NCBI RefSeq assembly: GCF_004345265.1
Contig: NZ_SLUM01000023.1
Span: forward strand, 1 to 64,000
Direction: 5' to 3'
Origin: Allofournierella massiliensis
GTDB taxonomy: Bacteria; Bacillota; Clostridia; Oscillospirales; Ruminococcaceae
DNA: 64,000 bases
The stretch's first letter is position 1, and the number at the start of each line of letters is the position of its first letter. The translations under genes and the position numbers were made by a program. Shown here one piece after another: positions 33,534 through 42,546 of this stretch. The notes under the pieces are model-generated. The model made no database searches, was not told the origin of the DNA, and was given only the letters and a program-made list of their open reading frames with translations.

Positions 33534-35234
33534 ATGTATTTGAAACGACTTCTCGCCCTCTTATGCAGCCTCGCCCTGGTGTTCTGTCTCGTCCCTTCCA
33601 CGGCATTTGCATCAGGAGGCAACGGGAACATTGACGGTGGCGGCGGCGGGATGGGGCAAGGCACATCCTCAAACTTCTGGAATCCCGGCAACGATGGCGT
33701 GCGTATCACGGTTGTAGATGCAGCAAGCGGTGCTGCCGTGTCCTCACCGCTGGACTTTTCCAACCGGACGCAGAAAAGCAGCATCCTCCACTTCGGCAAG
33801 GTCAATAAGCTGCAGTACCTGAGCGGCACCGGCCTCTCCCTCCAGTCCGGGGTGGCCTATTCCTGCATCAAGCCCGCGCAGTCCATGCCCACCATCGTCA
33901 GCAGCAAGGGCCAGAGCAACATTGACGCCATCAAGCGGTACTTCTGCTCGGAATATGCCTGCATGATGGTCGCCCAGGCTGCGGGTGTGGACTATGAGCA
34001 GATGATCGCTGGAGAATATAAGCTGCTGATCGAGCCCATCGCCTACTTTACCCACAACGGCCAATATTACTGTATGACGGCCACCGAGGCCGGCCTTTAC
34101 GATCAGATGTCCGGCGGCAACCTGCGCCGGACCATGACCTCGCTGACCCATAAGAACCTGCCGCTGTCCATGTTTCTGGAGTTCAGCGACCTTGGTATTT
34201 CCGCCTGGACCGGCAACACCACCGGGACGCAAAACAATTCCGACATCATCAATACACTGGGCGTCGGCATCGTCTGGTTTGATGAAGCCCCGCCCGAGGG
34301 GGATATTGAGGCCCCCGATGTGGAGTACCGGGTAGATACCGATGTCATTACCTCTGTCACCTTGCGGACAGATACCGACCTGACGCCGGATAATCCCGCT
34401 TCGGTGACCTTCCACATCCTTGGCACCACCTACCGAGTCAACGATGTGGTGATTCCCGCAGGTGACAGCCAGGTGGTCTGGGTCAAGTGGCACACCCCTT
34501 CCACACCGCAGACAGTCACCATTACCGTATCCGTCAGCGGGGCCTATACCGCCCAGGATACCTTTGTGGCGGAAATCGTGGATCTGAATGAGCATATTCC
34601 GCCCGACCCGGTGGCGACTGATACCAACCCCGGTTATACGGTACCGTCCCTGCCCAATGAAACGCAGAAACTCACGGCCAACTGGGGCGTCTGGAGCTGC
34701 TACTGGGTACCAGTATGGGTGTGGTGTGATCACGGGGAAGACGGCGGGCATTGGGTGGATGAAGGCTACTGGGAATATGAGTACACCGGCTATTCTGCCT
34801 CCATCAGCGGCGTTATGTCCCTGATGCCGGACGATATTGTGCCAACGGCCTCCGGAAAGTCCATGAAGAGCGGGTACGGCGTCAAACAGGATGTGACAGC
34901 CACGCTCTCCACTGATGCGCCCACCAGCCACATCACCCATCCGCAGACGGCCTTTTCGGTGTTCCCGGAGTTCCAGTATGAAACCTATCTCCGCCTGCTG
35001 CAGCGAGTGTCCAGCGGCCGGAGCACCCAATTCACCTTCCAGCCCAATGAGTTCTCTACTTACAGCCGGGAAGTGCACTTTACCCCCATCTGGTTCCCGG
35101 ATGCGACGAACTACACCGTCTTCACCCAGGTCTGGGATACCTGGACGCCGGACGGGATGCTGAGTATCAACCTGAATGACTATGTTTCCATTGACGGGAG
35201 CCTCTATGATGACTGGTACACCAATCGAGAGTAA
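33534..35234 (+). CDS. large secreted surface protein of the Tad locus
   Basis: 566 residues with a signal peptide ending STAFA (about residue 24), a Gly-rich segment, a globular part (about 45-250), beta-sandwich-like repeats (about 260-370) and a Trp/Tyr-rich part (about 395-430). No LPXTG anchor or other attachment motif is visible. ATG 33534 is preferred; an overlapping GTG lies 3 bases upstream. The 3' end overlaps the prepilin peptidase gene by 29 bases. By location it could be a pilus-tip adhesin or an exported partner of the Tad machine; I do not recognise its domains with certainty. Confidence 0.65.
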   Translation: MYLKRLLALLCSLALVFCLVPSTAFASGGNGNIDGGGGGMGQGTSSNFWNPGNDGVRITVVDAASGAAVSSPLDFSNRTQKSSILHFGKVNKLQYLSGTGLSLQSGVAYSCIKPAQSMPTIVSSKGQSNIDAIKRYFCSEYACMMVAQAAGVDYEQMIAGEYKLLIEPIAYFTHNGQYYCMTATEAGLYDQMSGGNLRRTMTSLTHKNLPLSMFLEFSDLGISAWTGNTTGTQNNSDIINTLGVGIVWFDEAPPEGDIEAPDVEYRVDTDVITSVTLRTDTDLTPDNPASVTFHILGTTYRVNDVVIPAGDSQVVWVKWHTPSTPQTVTITVSVSGAYTAQDTFVAEIVDLNEHIPPDPVATDTNPGYTVPSLPNETQKLTANWGVWSCYWVPVWVWCDHGEDGGHWVDEGYWEYEYTGYSASISGVMSLMPDDIVPTASGKSMKSGYGVKQDVTATLSTDAPTSHITHPQTAFSVFPEFQYETYLRLLQRVSSGRSTQFTFQPNEFSTYSREVHFTPIWFPDATNYTVFTQVWDTWTPDGMLSINLNDYVSIDGSLYDDWYTNRE

Positions 35235-35715
35235 TGTGTGGATGGCATACCTGCTCACTGTTTTTCTGGTGGTGACGGGCTTTGCCCTCTACGACATCCT
35301 ATACAGGCGGGTGCCCGACCGGGCGCTCGTCTTTTTTATCCCCCTGGCCGCGCTGGCCCCGCTGATCCAGGTCTACTTCATTCTGGAGTATGGCCGGACG
35401 CCCATTTTCATCTGGCCTGTTGTGACCGAGGCGCTGATGGGCGCGTTGCTTGGCTTCTGCATCCCGCTGGCCGCTGCTATGGCGACCGGCGGCAGCGGCA
35501 TGGGCGGCGGGGACATCAAATTCTGCGGGGTGCTGGGCCTGGTCTATGGTCCCTCCGGCATGGCACTGGTATTCCTGGTGGCCGCCGGCTTCGCCATGCC
35601 GGTGGTGCTGCTGTACCGGCGGCTCTTGCGGGACAAACAGCCCACCGCGATCCCGTTTTTACCTTTTCTGGCCTGCGGCTGCTCTGTGGCGACGCTGGCT
35701 GAACTATTTTTATGA
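35206..35715 (+). CDS. tadV: A24 prepilin peptidase (TadV/CpaA)
   Basis: 169 residues, about five membrane helices. The two A24 aspartate sites are visible: YDILYRRVPD near residue 35 and GMGGGDIKFCG (GxGD) near 105. It should cleave the RG|E/D leaders of the pilin-like proteins of this locus. Start 35206 has GGGAG 5 bases upstream, inside the preceding gene. Confidence 0.85.
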   Translation: MMTGTPIESNVWMAYLLTVFLVVTGFALYDILYRRVPDRALVFFIPLAALAPLIQVYFILEYGRTPIFIWPVVTEALMGALLGFCIPLAAAMATGGSGMGGGDIKFCGVLGLVYGPSGMALVFLVAAGFAMPVVLLYRRLLRDKQPTAIPFLPFLACGCSVATLAELFL

Positions 35716-35729
35716 CAGGAGAGATGCTT

Positions 35730-36602
35730 ATGAAACTCAACAACCGATTTATCTTCGGCATTCTGTCCCTGGTTCTGGCGGCGGTCATCGCATTTGTGGC
35801 ACTGCCCACCATTGCCCGGCAGACCAACGGCAAGACGGAGATTGTCCGCATTACCCAGCCGGTGCTGAAAGGCGAAACAATCACCAGCGACAACGCCGAA
35901 GTCGTAGAAGTGGGCGGGTACAACCTCCCTTCCAATGTGGCCCACAGCATGGATGATGTGGAGGGACTGTATGTTACCGCTGATTTGGCAGAGGGCGACT
36001 ATATCCTTACCAGCAAGGTCAGTACCGTCCCTGTTTCCTCGGATGTGGCGCTCAACGACATCCCCTCCGGCAAGGTCGCCATCTCGCTGACTGTGAAAAC
36101 GCTGGCCTCCGGCCTGTCGGATAAGCTGCAGCCGGGCGATATCATCCGTATTTATCATTTCCTGGAGACCGCCGAGGAAGTCCCGGAGCTACGCTTTGTC
36201 AAGGTGCTTTCTGTTACGGACTCTGACGGCATCAATGTGGATAACACCAAGGAGCCTACCGAGGACGAAGAGCCCCAGCAGTCCGCTACCATCACTGTGC
36301 TGGCAAGCCCGGAGCAGGCCCGTATCATCACTGAGATGGAAAATGACGGCGTGGCCCATGTGGCGCTGATCTCCCGCAATAACGACCAGCTGGCCGAGGA
36401 ACTGCTGGCCGAGCAGGACAAGACGCTTCAGGAGATCTACTTCCCCGAAACACTGGTTGAGGAAAATCCTGAAAGTCAGGATGGTGCAGAAGCTGCTGAA
36501 GGCGCCGCAGATGGCGAGTCCACAGGCGAAGCGGGTACCGAGAATACGGAAGGCGGTGTGGAAACAACTCCTGCGGACAGCATCCCGGAAGACGGCGAAT
36601 AA
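35730..36602 (+). CDS. cpaB: CpaB/RcpC-like pilus assembly protein with SAF domain
   Basis: 290 residues: N-terminal membrane helix (about 7-28), then an SAF/CpaB domain (VRITQPVLKGETITSDNAEVVEV...AEGDYILTSKV), a RcpC-like middle (VAISLTVKTLASGLSDKLQPGDIIRIYHF), and an acidic low-complexity tail from about 240. AGGAG lies 8 bases before ATG 35730. CpaB normally works with the outer-membrane secretin in diderms; no secretin is present here. Confidence 0.82.
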   Translation: MKLNNRFIFGILSLVLAAVIAFVALPTIARQTNGKTEIVRITQPVLKGETITSDNAEVVEVGGYNLPSNVAHSMDDVEGLYVTADLAEGDYILTSKVSTVPVSSDVALNDIPSGKVAISLTVKTLASGLSDKLQPGDIIRIYHFLETAEEVPELRFVKVLSVTDSDGINVDNTKEPTEDEEPQQSATITVLASPEQARIITEMENDGVAHVALISRNNDQLAEELLAEQDKTLQEIYFPETLVEENPESQDGAEAAEGAADGESTGEAGTENTEGGVETTPADSIPEDGE

Positions 36603-36606
36603 AAAT

Positions 36607-36630
36607 GGGCGGTGAACAGATTCACCGCCC
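36607..36630. terminator. bidirectional terminator between cpaB and DUF234 ATPase
   Basis: Perfect 10-bp stem GGGCGGTGAA / TTCACCGCCC (36607-36616 with 36621-36630) with a CAGA loop, between convergent genes. Confidence 0.75.
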
Positions 36631-36636
36631 GTTTCC

Positions 36637-38061
36637 TCACTGCTGGTTAGAAAGATGATCCTCGTTAATCAGGAAAAGCTGTGGATTTTCTTTGCCCAAG
36701 TCAACAAGACGCTGGGTAAAACCGCTTTTAGAAAATATCCCAAAAATAGGCTGATAGCCTTTCCATACCTTTTGGATTTCACCAGAAGCCTGCACCTTAT
36801 CGCGGAGAGCAAAAAATACAGGCGCATCCACCGGCTTATTGTGGTACTTGCACTCGCCTGCAAAGAATCGCTTGTTTTGATGGTCCACCGCCATCACATC
36901 AATTTCCGTATCGCTGTCCAAATCATTCAGCCAGTAAGCTCCGATCCGCGAGGGAACAAAGTCAATGACACCTTCCCTGCAAAGGTCTGCAAAAATGGAT
37001 CTGCAGATATCTTCATAGGCGAAGGCCACAAACTTCTGTACGAAGTCTTTTCGGATTTCATCCAGAACAATCTGCGTATTGTCCAGTTCCAGTTCCCCTT
37101 TATATGGATAGACATACCGGAACCAGAAACGCACAAAGTTATCAGAGATGAAATAAAGGCCTTTACGGGACTTCTCCGGATTTTTCTCCGTAACCGGCGT
37201 TTCCTTCACGACAAAGCCAAGGTCGCTGAGCGTGGAAAGATATGGCGTCAGCGCGGAAGTTTCTGTCCCCAGAGCTCCCGCAATTTTCCCCAGCTTGTGG
37301 TTTCCATCCGCCATCACGCGGATAATGGAAAAATAGTTGACAGCGGATACCACTTCATCTTTCAGCAGAAAGTTTGGTTCTTCATACAGAAAACCGTTCT
37401 TCGAGAGAACCGCAGACTCCACCTGTTCCAGCAGTCCTTCCTGATCGTTGAAAAACTCCAGATATTTGGGTACGCCGCCGGTAATCGCATATTGCTCCAC
37501 CGCACGCTCAAAAGAAAGATGCTGAGCGGCATACACATCCGGGAACGACAAAGGCGCCAACCGGATCTGTGCAGTCCGGCGGCCATACAGGGGGCTGTCA
37601 TAAGACAGCGCGTGTTTTTGCATCATTCCAATCAAGGAGCCGCAAAGAATCAGCATCACATTGCTGTCCTTGAGAACCTCGTCCCAAGCGTTTTGCAGAA
37701 TAGACGGGAACGCCGGATTGGACTTAACCAGATAAGGAAATTCATCAATAATCAGGACTTTCTTTTCCTCCGACCGGAATTCCGCAATGATATGGAACAA
37801 ATCCAGCCAGTCGGAAAAGGCTGCACGCTGCAGCAACGGATTCTGTGTTACCCGGGACACAACACCAGACAGCCGTTTTATGCTTTGTGATTCCACTTCC
37901 TCCGTTGCGAGAAAGTAGAATGCCAGCTTACCCTTGATAAATTCTTTAATCAGCGTTGTTTTTCCTACACGCCGCCTGCCGTAAATCACAACAAAGCTGC
38001 TGTCTTTTTGGTATTCCCTTTCAAGAGACTCCAGTTCTCGTCGTCTGCCGATAAACTTCAT
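36637..38061 (-). CDS. archaeal-type ATPase with DUF234/PD-(D/E)XK-like C-terminus
   Basis: 474 residues: P-loop ATPase domain with YGRRRVGKTTLIKEF (Walker A near residue 30) and VLIIDEFPYL (Walker B), a winged helix (about 245-300), and a DUF234-type C-terminus with EIDVMAVDHQN...FAGECKY, which looks like a PD-(D/E)XK nuclease core. It lies on the minus strand inside the otherwise plus-strand tad cluster, with its own promoter, palindromic operator and terminator. Such proteins are common in archaea and some bacteria and are of unknown function. It looks like a separate insertion. Confidence 0.82.
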   Translation of the reverse strand: MKFIGRRRELESLEREYQKDSSFVVIYGRRRVGKTTLIKEFIKGKLAFYFLATEEVESQSIKRLSGVVSRVTQNPLLQRAAFSDWLDLFHIIAEFRSEEKKVLIIDEFPYLVKSNPAFPSILQNAWDEVLKDSNVMLILCGSLIGMMQKHALSYDSPLYGRRTAQIRLAPLSFPDVYAAQHLSFERAVEQYAITGGVPKYLEFFNDQEGLLEQVESAVLSKNGFLYEEPNFLLKDEVVSAVNYFSIIRVMADGNHKLGKIAGALGTETSALTPYLSTLSDLGFVVKETPVTEKNPEKSRKGLYFISDNFVRFWFRYVYPYKGELELDNTQIVLDEIRKDFVQKFVAFAYEDICRSIFADLCREGVIDFVPSRIGAYWLNDLDSDTEIDVMAVDHQNKRFFAGECKYHNKPVDAPVFFALRDKVQASGEIQKVWKGYQPIFGIFSKSGFTQRLVDLGKENPQLFLINEDHLSNQQ

Positions 38062-38074
38062 GTTAACGCCTCCT

Positions 38075-38136
38075 TTATCATAATTCATTTTATGATAATC
38101 TATCTTATATTATACATTTGTTTTGCAAAAAGTCAA
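38075..38136 (-). promoter_or_regulatory. promoter with palindromic operator of the DUF234 ATPase gene
   Basis: Minus-strand TTGACT (38131-38136) and TATAAT (38109-38114) with a 16-base spacer; directly downstream lies TTATCATAA / TTATGATAA (38075-38083 and 38090-38098, 6-base spacer). The winged helix of the ATPase itself could bind it. Confidence 0.65.
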
Positions 38137-38167
38137 GGGCATTCCGCCCTTGGGAAAGGAGCTTCCT

Positions 38168-38971
38168 ATGGGAAAAGTCATTACCGTCTGGGGCAGTCCG
38201 GGGAGCGGGAAAAGCATGTTTTCCTGTATCCTGGCAAAAGCCCTGACCCGCGACAAGCGGAAAGCCATCATCATCAATGCGGAAATCAGCGTCCCCATGC
38301 TCCCGGTCTGGCTGCCGGAGCAGATCATTCAGACCAATGCCTCGGTGGGGCAGGTCCTGAGCAGCGTAGAGATCGACACCTCTCTGGTGGCAAGCCATGT
38401 CACGGTGCTCAAAAGCTATCCTTTCATCGGCCTGATGGGTTATTCCGCCGGTGAGAATCCGCTGAGTTATCCGGAAATCAAATACGCCATGGTACTCCAG
38501 CTGGTCAACGCCGCCGCCAGGCTGGTGGATTTCGTCATTCTGGACTGCAGTTCCAGTATGACCAATGTGTTCACCCCGGCGGCGATTGAGTCCGGCGATC
38601 TGGTCATCCGCCTGCTTACACCCGACTTAAAGGGCGTCAACTATCTGAAAGCCCATCAGCCCCTACTGGTAGATGGCCGGTTCCATTATGACCGGCACAT
38701 AACTTTTGCCGGCATGGCCCGCCCCTTCCACGCTCTGGATGAGATGGGCTATATCATCGGCGGTTGGGATGGGCTGCTGCCCTACGGCAAGGAAATTGAC
38801 CGCTGCGCCACCGAAGGAGGGATGTTCCAGGCCATCAAATACTGCAATCCCAAGTACACCGCCTCGCTCAACAAGGTGCTGGACGCTTTGGAGCAGATGG
38901 AGCTGGCCGAGCAGGCGGCAGAGGACGCGGACGACGAGGACGAGTTCGAGGAGGATGACGCCGATGAATAA
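38168..38971 (+). CDS. tadZ: TadZ/CpaE-like ParA-type ATPase
   Basis: 267 residues: N-terminal P-loop VWGSPGSGKSMFS (about 8-20), VDFVILDCSSSMTNV (Walker B region), and a ParA/MinD-like body, ending in an acidic tail. TadZ places the Tad secretion machine in the cell. The ATG at 38168 follows AAGGAGCTTCC. Its 3' end overlaps tadA by 8 bases. Confidence 0.8.
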   Translation: MGKVITVWGSPGSGKSMFSCILAKALTRDKRKAIIINAEISVPMLPVWLPEQIIQTNASVGQVLSSVEIDTSLVASHVTVLKSYPFIGLMGYSAGENPLSYPEIKYAMVLQLVNAAARLVDFVILDCSSSMTNVFTPAAIESGDLVIRLLTPDLKGVNYLKAHQPLLVDGRFHYDRHITFAGMARPFHALDEMGYIIGGWDGLLPYGKEIDRCATEGGMFQAIKYCNPKYTASLNKVLDALEQMELAEQAAEDADDEDEFEEDDADE

Positions 38972-40340
38972 TCTCAACGACATATTCTTCGCGCCGGTGG
39001 CCAACCAGGACCTGACCTATGACCAGGTGCTGGAGGATGTGCAGCGGTATTTTGCTGAAAATCACGCCTCCACCATTGCCGAGGCCGGCGAGGGCAACGC
39101 CGAGCGGGCCACCACACTGCTCAAAGAGCTGATGGTGCAGTATATTGTCAAGCGGAAATACGCCATCGAAGGGCTGACTACCGAGGAACTGTGCGAAAAG
39201 CTCTATGAGGATATGGCCGGGTACTCCTTCCTCAAGAAGTGGATCTACAAGCCCGGCATTGAGGAAGTCAACATCAACGCCTACAACGACATCGAAGTGA
39301 TCGAGGCCGGCGGGCGCAGCATCAAGATCCCGGATAAGTTTTCCTCCCCGCAGCACGCCATTGATGTGGTGCGCCGTATGCTCAATGCCTGCGGCATGGT
39401 CATTGACGACACCATGCCCAGTGTGGTGGGCTTTCTGGACAAAAACATCCGTATCTCTGTGGATAAGACGCCCATTGTAGACCCGGATGTGGGCATCAAC
39501 GCCTCCATCCGTATCGTCAACCAGCAGACAGTCTCCGAACAGAAGCTGCTGGATTCCGGCAGCGCCACCGCCGAGATGCTCCACTTCCTGATGGCCTGCA
39601 TCCGGTATGGCGTCAGCGTGTGTATCGCGGGCTCCACCGGCTCCGGCAAGACCACCATCATGGCATGGCTGCTCTCCAATGTTCCCAACAACCAGCGCCT
39701 TATCACCATTGAGGAAGGCAGCCGCGAGTTTGATCTGGTCAAGCGGGATGAAAACGGAAATATCTTGAACTCCGTCATCCACCTGCTGACCCGGCCCAGC
39801 GAAAATCCGGCGCTGAACATCAATCAGGACTTCCTTTTGGAGCGGGTGCTGCGTAAACACCCCAATGTCATCGGCGTCGGCGAGATGCGGTCCGCCGCGG
39901 AAAGCCTGTCGGCGGCCGAAAGCTCCCGCACCGGCCATACCGTCTGTACCACCATCCACTCCAACTCCTGCAACAGCACTTACCGCAGGATGATGACCCT
40001 TGCCAAGCGCAAATACAGCATGGATGACGCCGTACTCATGGAGATCATGGTGGAGGCCTATCCCATCGTGGTGTTTACCAAGCAGCTGGAGGACCGTTCC
40101 CGTAAGATCATGGAGATTTTGGAGGGTGAGGACTACCGGGACGGGCAGCTCATTTCCCACACGCTCTACAAGTTTGAGGTAGAGGACAATGTGACCGATG
40201 AAAAGGGTGAGATCCATGTGGTGGGCCATCACAGGAAGGTGGGCCTGATCTCGGATACTTTGAAAAAACGGCTCCTTGACAACGGCATCTCCAATAAGGA
40301 GCTGGCGGAGTTCATGGACGCCCCGAAGGAGGTGGATTAA
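38964..40340 (+). CDS. tadA: TadA/CpaF secretion ATPase
   Basis: 458 residues. Type II/IV secretion ATPase with N-terminal helical domain, EEVNINAYNDIEVIEAGGR, Walker A AGSTGSGKTT (about 222-231), Asp box ITIEEGSREFDL, Walker B and His box region IGVGEMRSAAE...GHTVCTTIHSNS. Sequence is of the CpaF type rather than VirB11, fitting the neighbours tadZ, tadB and tadC. It would drive pilus extension. Confidence 0.92.
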   Translation: MNNLNDIFFAPVANQDLTYDQVLEDVQRYFAENHASTIAEAGEGNAERATTLLKELMVQYIVKRKYAIEGLTTEELCEKLYEDMAGYSFLKKWIYKPGIEEVNINAYNDIEVIEAGGRSIKIPDKFSSPQHAIDVVRRMLNACGMVIDDTMPSVVGFLDKNIRISVDKTPIVDPDVGINASIRIVNQQTVSEQKLLDSGSATAEMLHFLMACIRYGVSVCIAGSTGSGKTTIMAWLLSNVPNNQRLITIEEGSREFDLVKRDENGNILNSVIHLLTRPSENPALNINQDFLLERVLRKHPNVIGVGEMRSAAESLSAAESSRTGHTVCTTIHSNSCNSTYRRMMTLAKRKYSMDDAVLMEIMVEAYPIVVFTKQLEDRSRKIMEILEGEDYRDGQLISHTLYKFEVEDNVTDEKGEIHVVGHHRKVGLISDTLKKRLLDNGISNKELAEFMDAPKEVD

Positions 40341-40343
40341 AGG

Positions 40344-41276
40344 TTGCAGTGGATCTACATCATTTGCTTTGCGCTGATCAGCGCGGGCCTCCTGGCCCTG
40401 TTCGGCGTGCGGCCGGGGGATTTCATCGACGCCCTGTTCCGCTCCCAGCGCAAGGCAGCCACTCTGTCTGACGAACTCAATGTCCTGATGGGTACGCCCG
40501 CCAAGGGCTTCTTCAACCAGGACTATGAGCTGAAGCAGATTTTAAAAGGCACCGGCCGCTCCGACCGCTATGAGGCGGTCAAGCGGCTGTCGCTGATCCT
40601 CTTTGCGGTGGGCGCTGTGCTGGCGCTGCTCATCAACAATGTGTATATGGTGCCGATCCTGGGCATTGGCTTTTCACTGGCCCCCATCTGGTATCTGCGC
40701 AGCACAGCTGCCAGCTACAAGAAGCATCTGAATGAGGAGCTGGAGACCGCTATCTCCATCATCACCACCTCATATCTCCGCACGGAGGACCTGATCCGGG
40801 CGGTCAAGGAAAACCTGCCCTACATCAATGAGCCGGTGAAGGCCAACTTCGAGGCATTTGTGTACGAGGCGGAACTGATCAACGCCAACCTGACCAGCGC
40901 CATCAACTCGCTGAAGATGAAGGTCCCCAACCGGGTATTTCATGAGTGGTGCAACATCCTCATTCAGTGCCAGTCTGACCGCTCCATGAAAAACACGCTG
41001 CCCACCATCGCCCAGAAGTTCAGCGATGTGCGAGTGGTGCAGTCTGAACTGGAGGCCATGATGCAGGGCCCGCGCCGTGAGGCCATCACGATGATGTTCC
41101 TTGTGGTCGCCAATGTGCCTCTGCTCTACTTCCTCAACGAAGACTGGTTCCATACGCTCATCTTCACCACACCCGGCAAAATCGCCCTGGCGATCTGCGC
41201 GGCTATCATTCTCTTTGCCCTGACGCAGATCATGAAGCTGAGCAAGCCCATTGAATACGGAGGTGACGGCGCATGA
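40344..41276 (+). CDS. tadB: TadB inner-membrane platform protein
   Basis: 310 residues with helices at about 3-20, 85-115, and two near the C-terminus, and a T2SF-type cytoplasmic domain (about 120-250). It starts at TTG 40344, 11 bases after GGAGG, and ends overlapping tadC by 4 bases (ATGA). TadB and TadC form the platform for TadA. Confidence 0.82.
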   Translation: MQWIYIICFALISAGLLALFGVRPGDFIDALFRSQRKAATLSDELNVLMGTPAKGFFNQDYELKQILKGTGRSDRYEAVKRLSLILFAVGAVLALLINNVYMVPILGIGFSLAPIWYLRSTAASYKKHLNEELETAISIITTSYLRTEDLIRAVKENLPYINEPVKANFEAFVYEAELINANLTSAINSLKMKVPNRVFHEWCNILIQCQSDRSMKNTLPTIAQKFSDVRVVQSELEAMMQGPRREAITMMFLVVANVPLLYFLNEDWFHTLIFTTPGKIALAICAAIILFALTQIMKLSKPIEYGGDGA

Positions 41277-42151
41277 CCCTTTTGGCACTTGTGGCGATCA
41301 TCTTCTTTGGTTTTGCCACCTACAACCTGACCTGCGCCTTTGTGGATATTCCCACAAAGAAGACCTCCCGCATGATGATGCTGGCCCGCAAGCAGCAGGG
41401 CGTAAAGACCGAGAAACTGCTGGATGTCTACATCACCAAAATCGCCGGACTGATCGCCCCGTACCTGAAGCTGGATAAGCTCAAGCGGAATAAGCTGCAG
41501 CGGGCGCTGGATATTGCCGGTCTGGAACTGACGCCGGAGGTCTACACGGCCCGGGCCTGGGTCACGGCGGGTGCCGTCGGCCTCTGCTCTATCCTGATGG
41601 TATTTCTGGTGCCGCTGATGGTTCCCGTGCTGATCGGACTTGCGGTGGCGCTGTGGTTCTCGACCTATTACAGCGTCTTTGATTTCGTTAAGAAGCGCCG
41701 CAAGCTCATTGAAAGCGAAATCCCTCGGTTTGCCCTGACCATTGGGCAGAACCTGGAGAACGACCGGGATGTGCTGAAGATCCTGACCTCTTACCGCCGG
41801 GTAGCGGGCAAGGACTTCGGCGCGGAGCTGGACCAGACCATTGCCGACATGAAAACCGGCAACTATGAGAATGCCCTGATCCGTTTTGAAACCCGCATTG
41901 GCAGCCCCATGCTGTCCGATGTGATCCGCGGCCTGATCGGCGTGCTTCGCGGCGATGACCAGCGGATGTACTTCAAGATGATCTGTTTTGACATGAGGCA
42001 GATCGAGCAGAACAATCTGAAAAAGGAAGCGGCCAAGCGCCCCAAGAAGATCCAGCGTTACTCCATGATGATGCTCATTTGCATTATGATCATCTATCTG
42101 GTGGTCCTCTGCACCGAGGTCATGAGTTCCCTGGGCGCTTTCTTCGGCTGA
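41273..42151 (+). CDS. tadC: TadC inner-membrane platform protein
   Basis: 292 residues with an N-terminal helix, two central helices (about 90-135), a T2SF domain (LIESEIPRFALTIGQNLENDRDVL...) and a C-terminal helix. ATG overlaps the tadB stop. Forms the paired platform protein with TadB. Confidence 0.85.
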   Translation: MTLLALVAIIFFGFATYNLTCAFVDIPTKKTSRMMMLARKQQGVKTEKLLDVYITKIAGLIAPYLKLDKLKRNKLQRALDIAGLELTPEVYTARAWVTAGAVGLCSILMVFLVPLMVPVLIGLAVALWFSTYYSVFDFVKKRRKLIESEIPRFALTIGQNLENDRDVLKILTSYRRVAGKDFGAELDQTIADMKTGNYENALIRFETRIGSPMLSDVIRGLIGVLRGDDQRMYFKMICFDMRQIEQNNLKKEAAKRPKKIQRYSMMMLICIMIIYLVVLCTEVMSSLGAFFG

Positions 42152-42160
42152 CAGGTATCC

Positions 42161-42186
42161 GCCCACGCCTCTGGTGTGGGCTTTTC
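42161..42186 (+). terminator. terminator after tadC
   Basis: GCCCACGCC / GGTGTGGGC stem (42161-42169 with 42173-42181, one G-T pair) followed by TTTTC. Confidence 0.65.
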
Positions 42187-42220
42187 ATATACCCGCTCCC
42201 ACCCGGGGCGAATCTACGAT

Positions 42221-42321
42221 GGAGGTGATGTTTTGTACCGCAGTGGGTTCCCATAGCAGCCGCTATGCCGGCTGCCTTCCATCCATTTCCCCAGGGCCGG
42301 CCTGCTCCCAGGCCGGCCCTG
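42221..42321 (+). promoter_or_regulatory. structured leader with ribosome site, micro-ORF and hairpins
   Basis: A strong ribosome site GGAGGTGATG (42221) precedes a TTG-start seven-codon ORF (42233-42256), then a hairpin GCAGCC / GGCTGC (42256-42275) and a perfect 13-bp hairpin CAGGGCCGGCCTG / CAGGCCGGCCCTG (42292-42304 with 42309-42321, 4-base loop) without T-run. It lies just before a 48-residue gene and the pilin-like gene, so it may control their translation. An alternative ATG at 42228 opens a 35-codon frame but has no properly spaced ribosome site. Confidence 0.45.
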
Positions 42322-42348
42322 AACCTACCGTCTGAACAGGAGAAATCC

Positions 42349-42495
42349 ATGTCGAAGAAAAAGTATATTCCGCCTGACGGCGAAGATGGGCGGCGGCGCA
42401 GGTTCCGATGGCTTTTGCGCCAGAAGCCGAAAGCATATCCGGACAGGCCCCGCTCCAACAAAAACAGCCTGCTCAAGCCTATCCGCCGGTCCTGA
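42349..42495 (+). CDS. small basic protein next to pilin gene
   Basis: 48 residues, very rich in Lys and Arg (MSKKKYIPPDGEDGRRRRFR at the start), no hydrophobic segment. AGGAG lies 7 bases before the ATG. It falls between the platform genes and the pilin-like gene. Unknown; a nucleic-acid-binding or membrane-surface peptide is possible. Confidence 0.5.
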   Translation: MSKKKYIPPDGEDGRRRRFRWLLRQKPKAYPDRPRSNKNSLLKPIRRS

Positions 42496-42546
42496 CCGGC
42501 CATAACCATACCAAAATCCAATATCACATTTACAGGAGGTATTTCC

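Noticed and set aside
33744..35258. 504-codon minus-strand frame opposite the surface protein
   Set aside because: Shadow frame; the plus strand has signal peptide, ribosome site and operon context.
38868..40232. 454-codon minus-strand frame over tadA
   Set aside because: Antisense to tadA, whose motifs are unmistakable.
38964..40340. VirB11 ATPase of the T4SS
   Set aside because: Sequence type and neighbours (tadZ, tadB, tadC) identify CpaF/TadA; Gram-positive T4SS usually lack VirB11.
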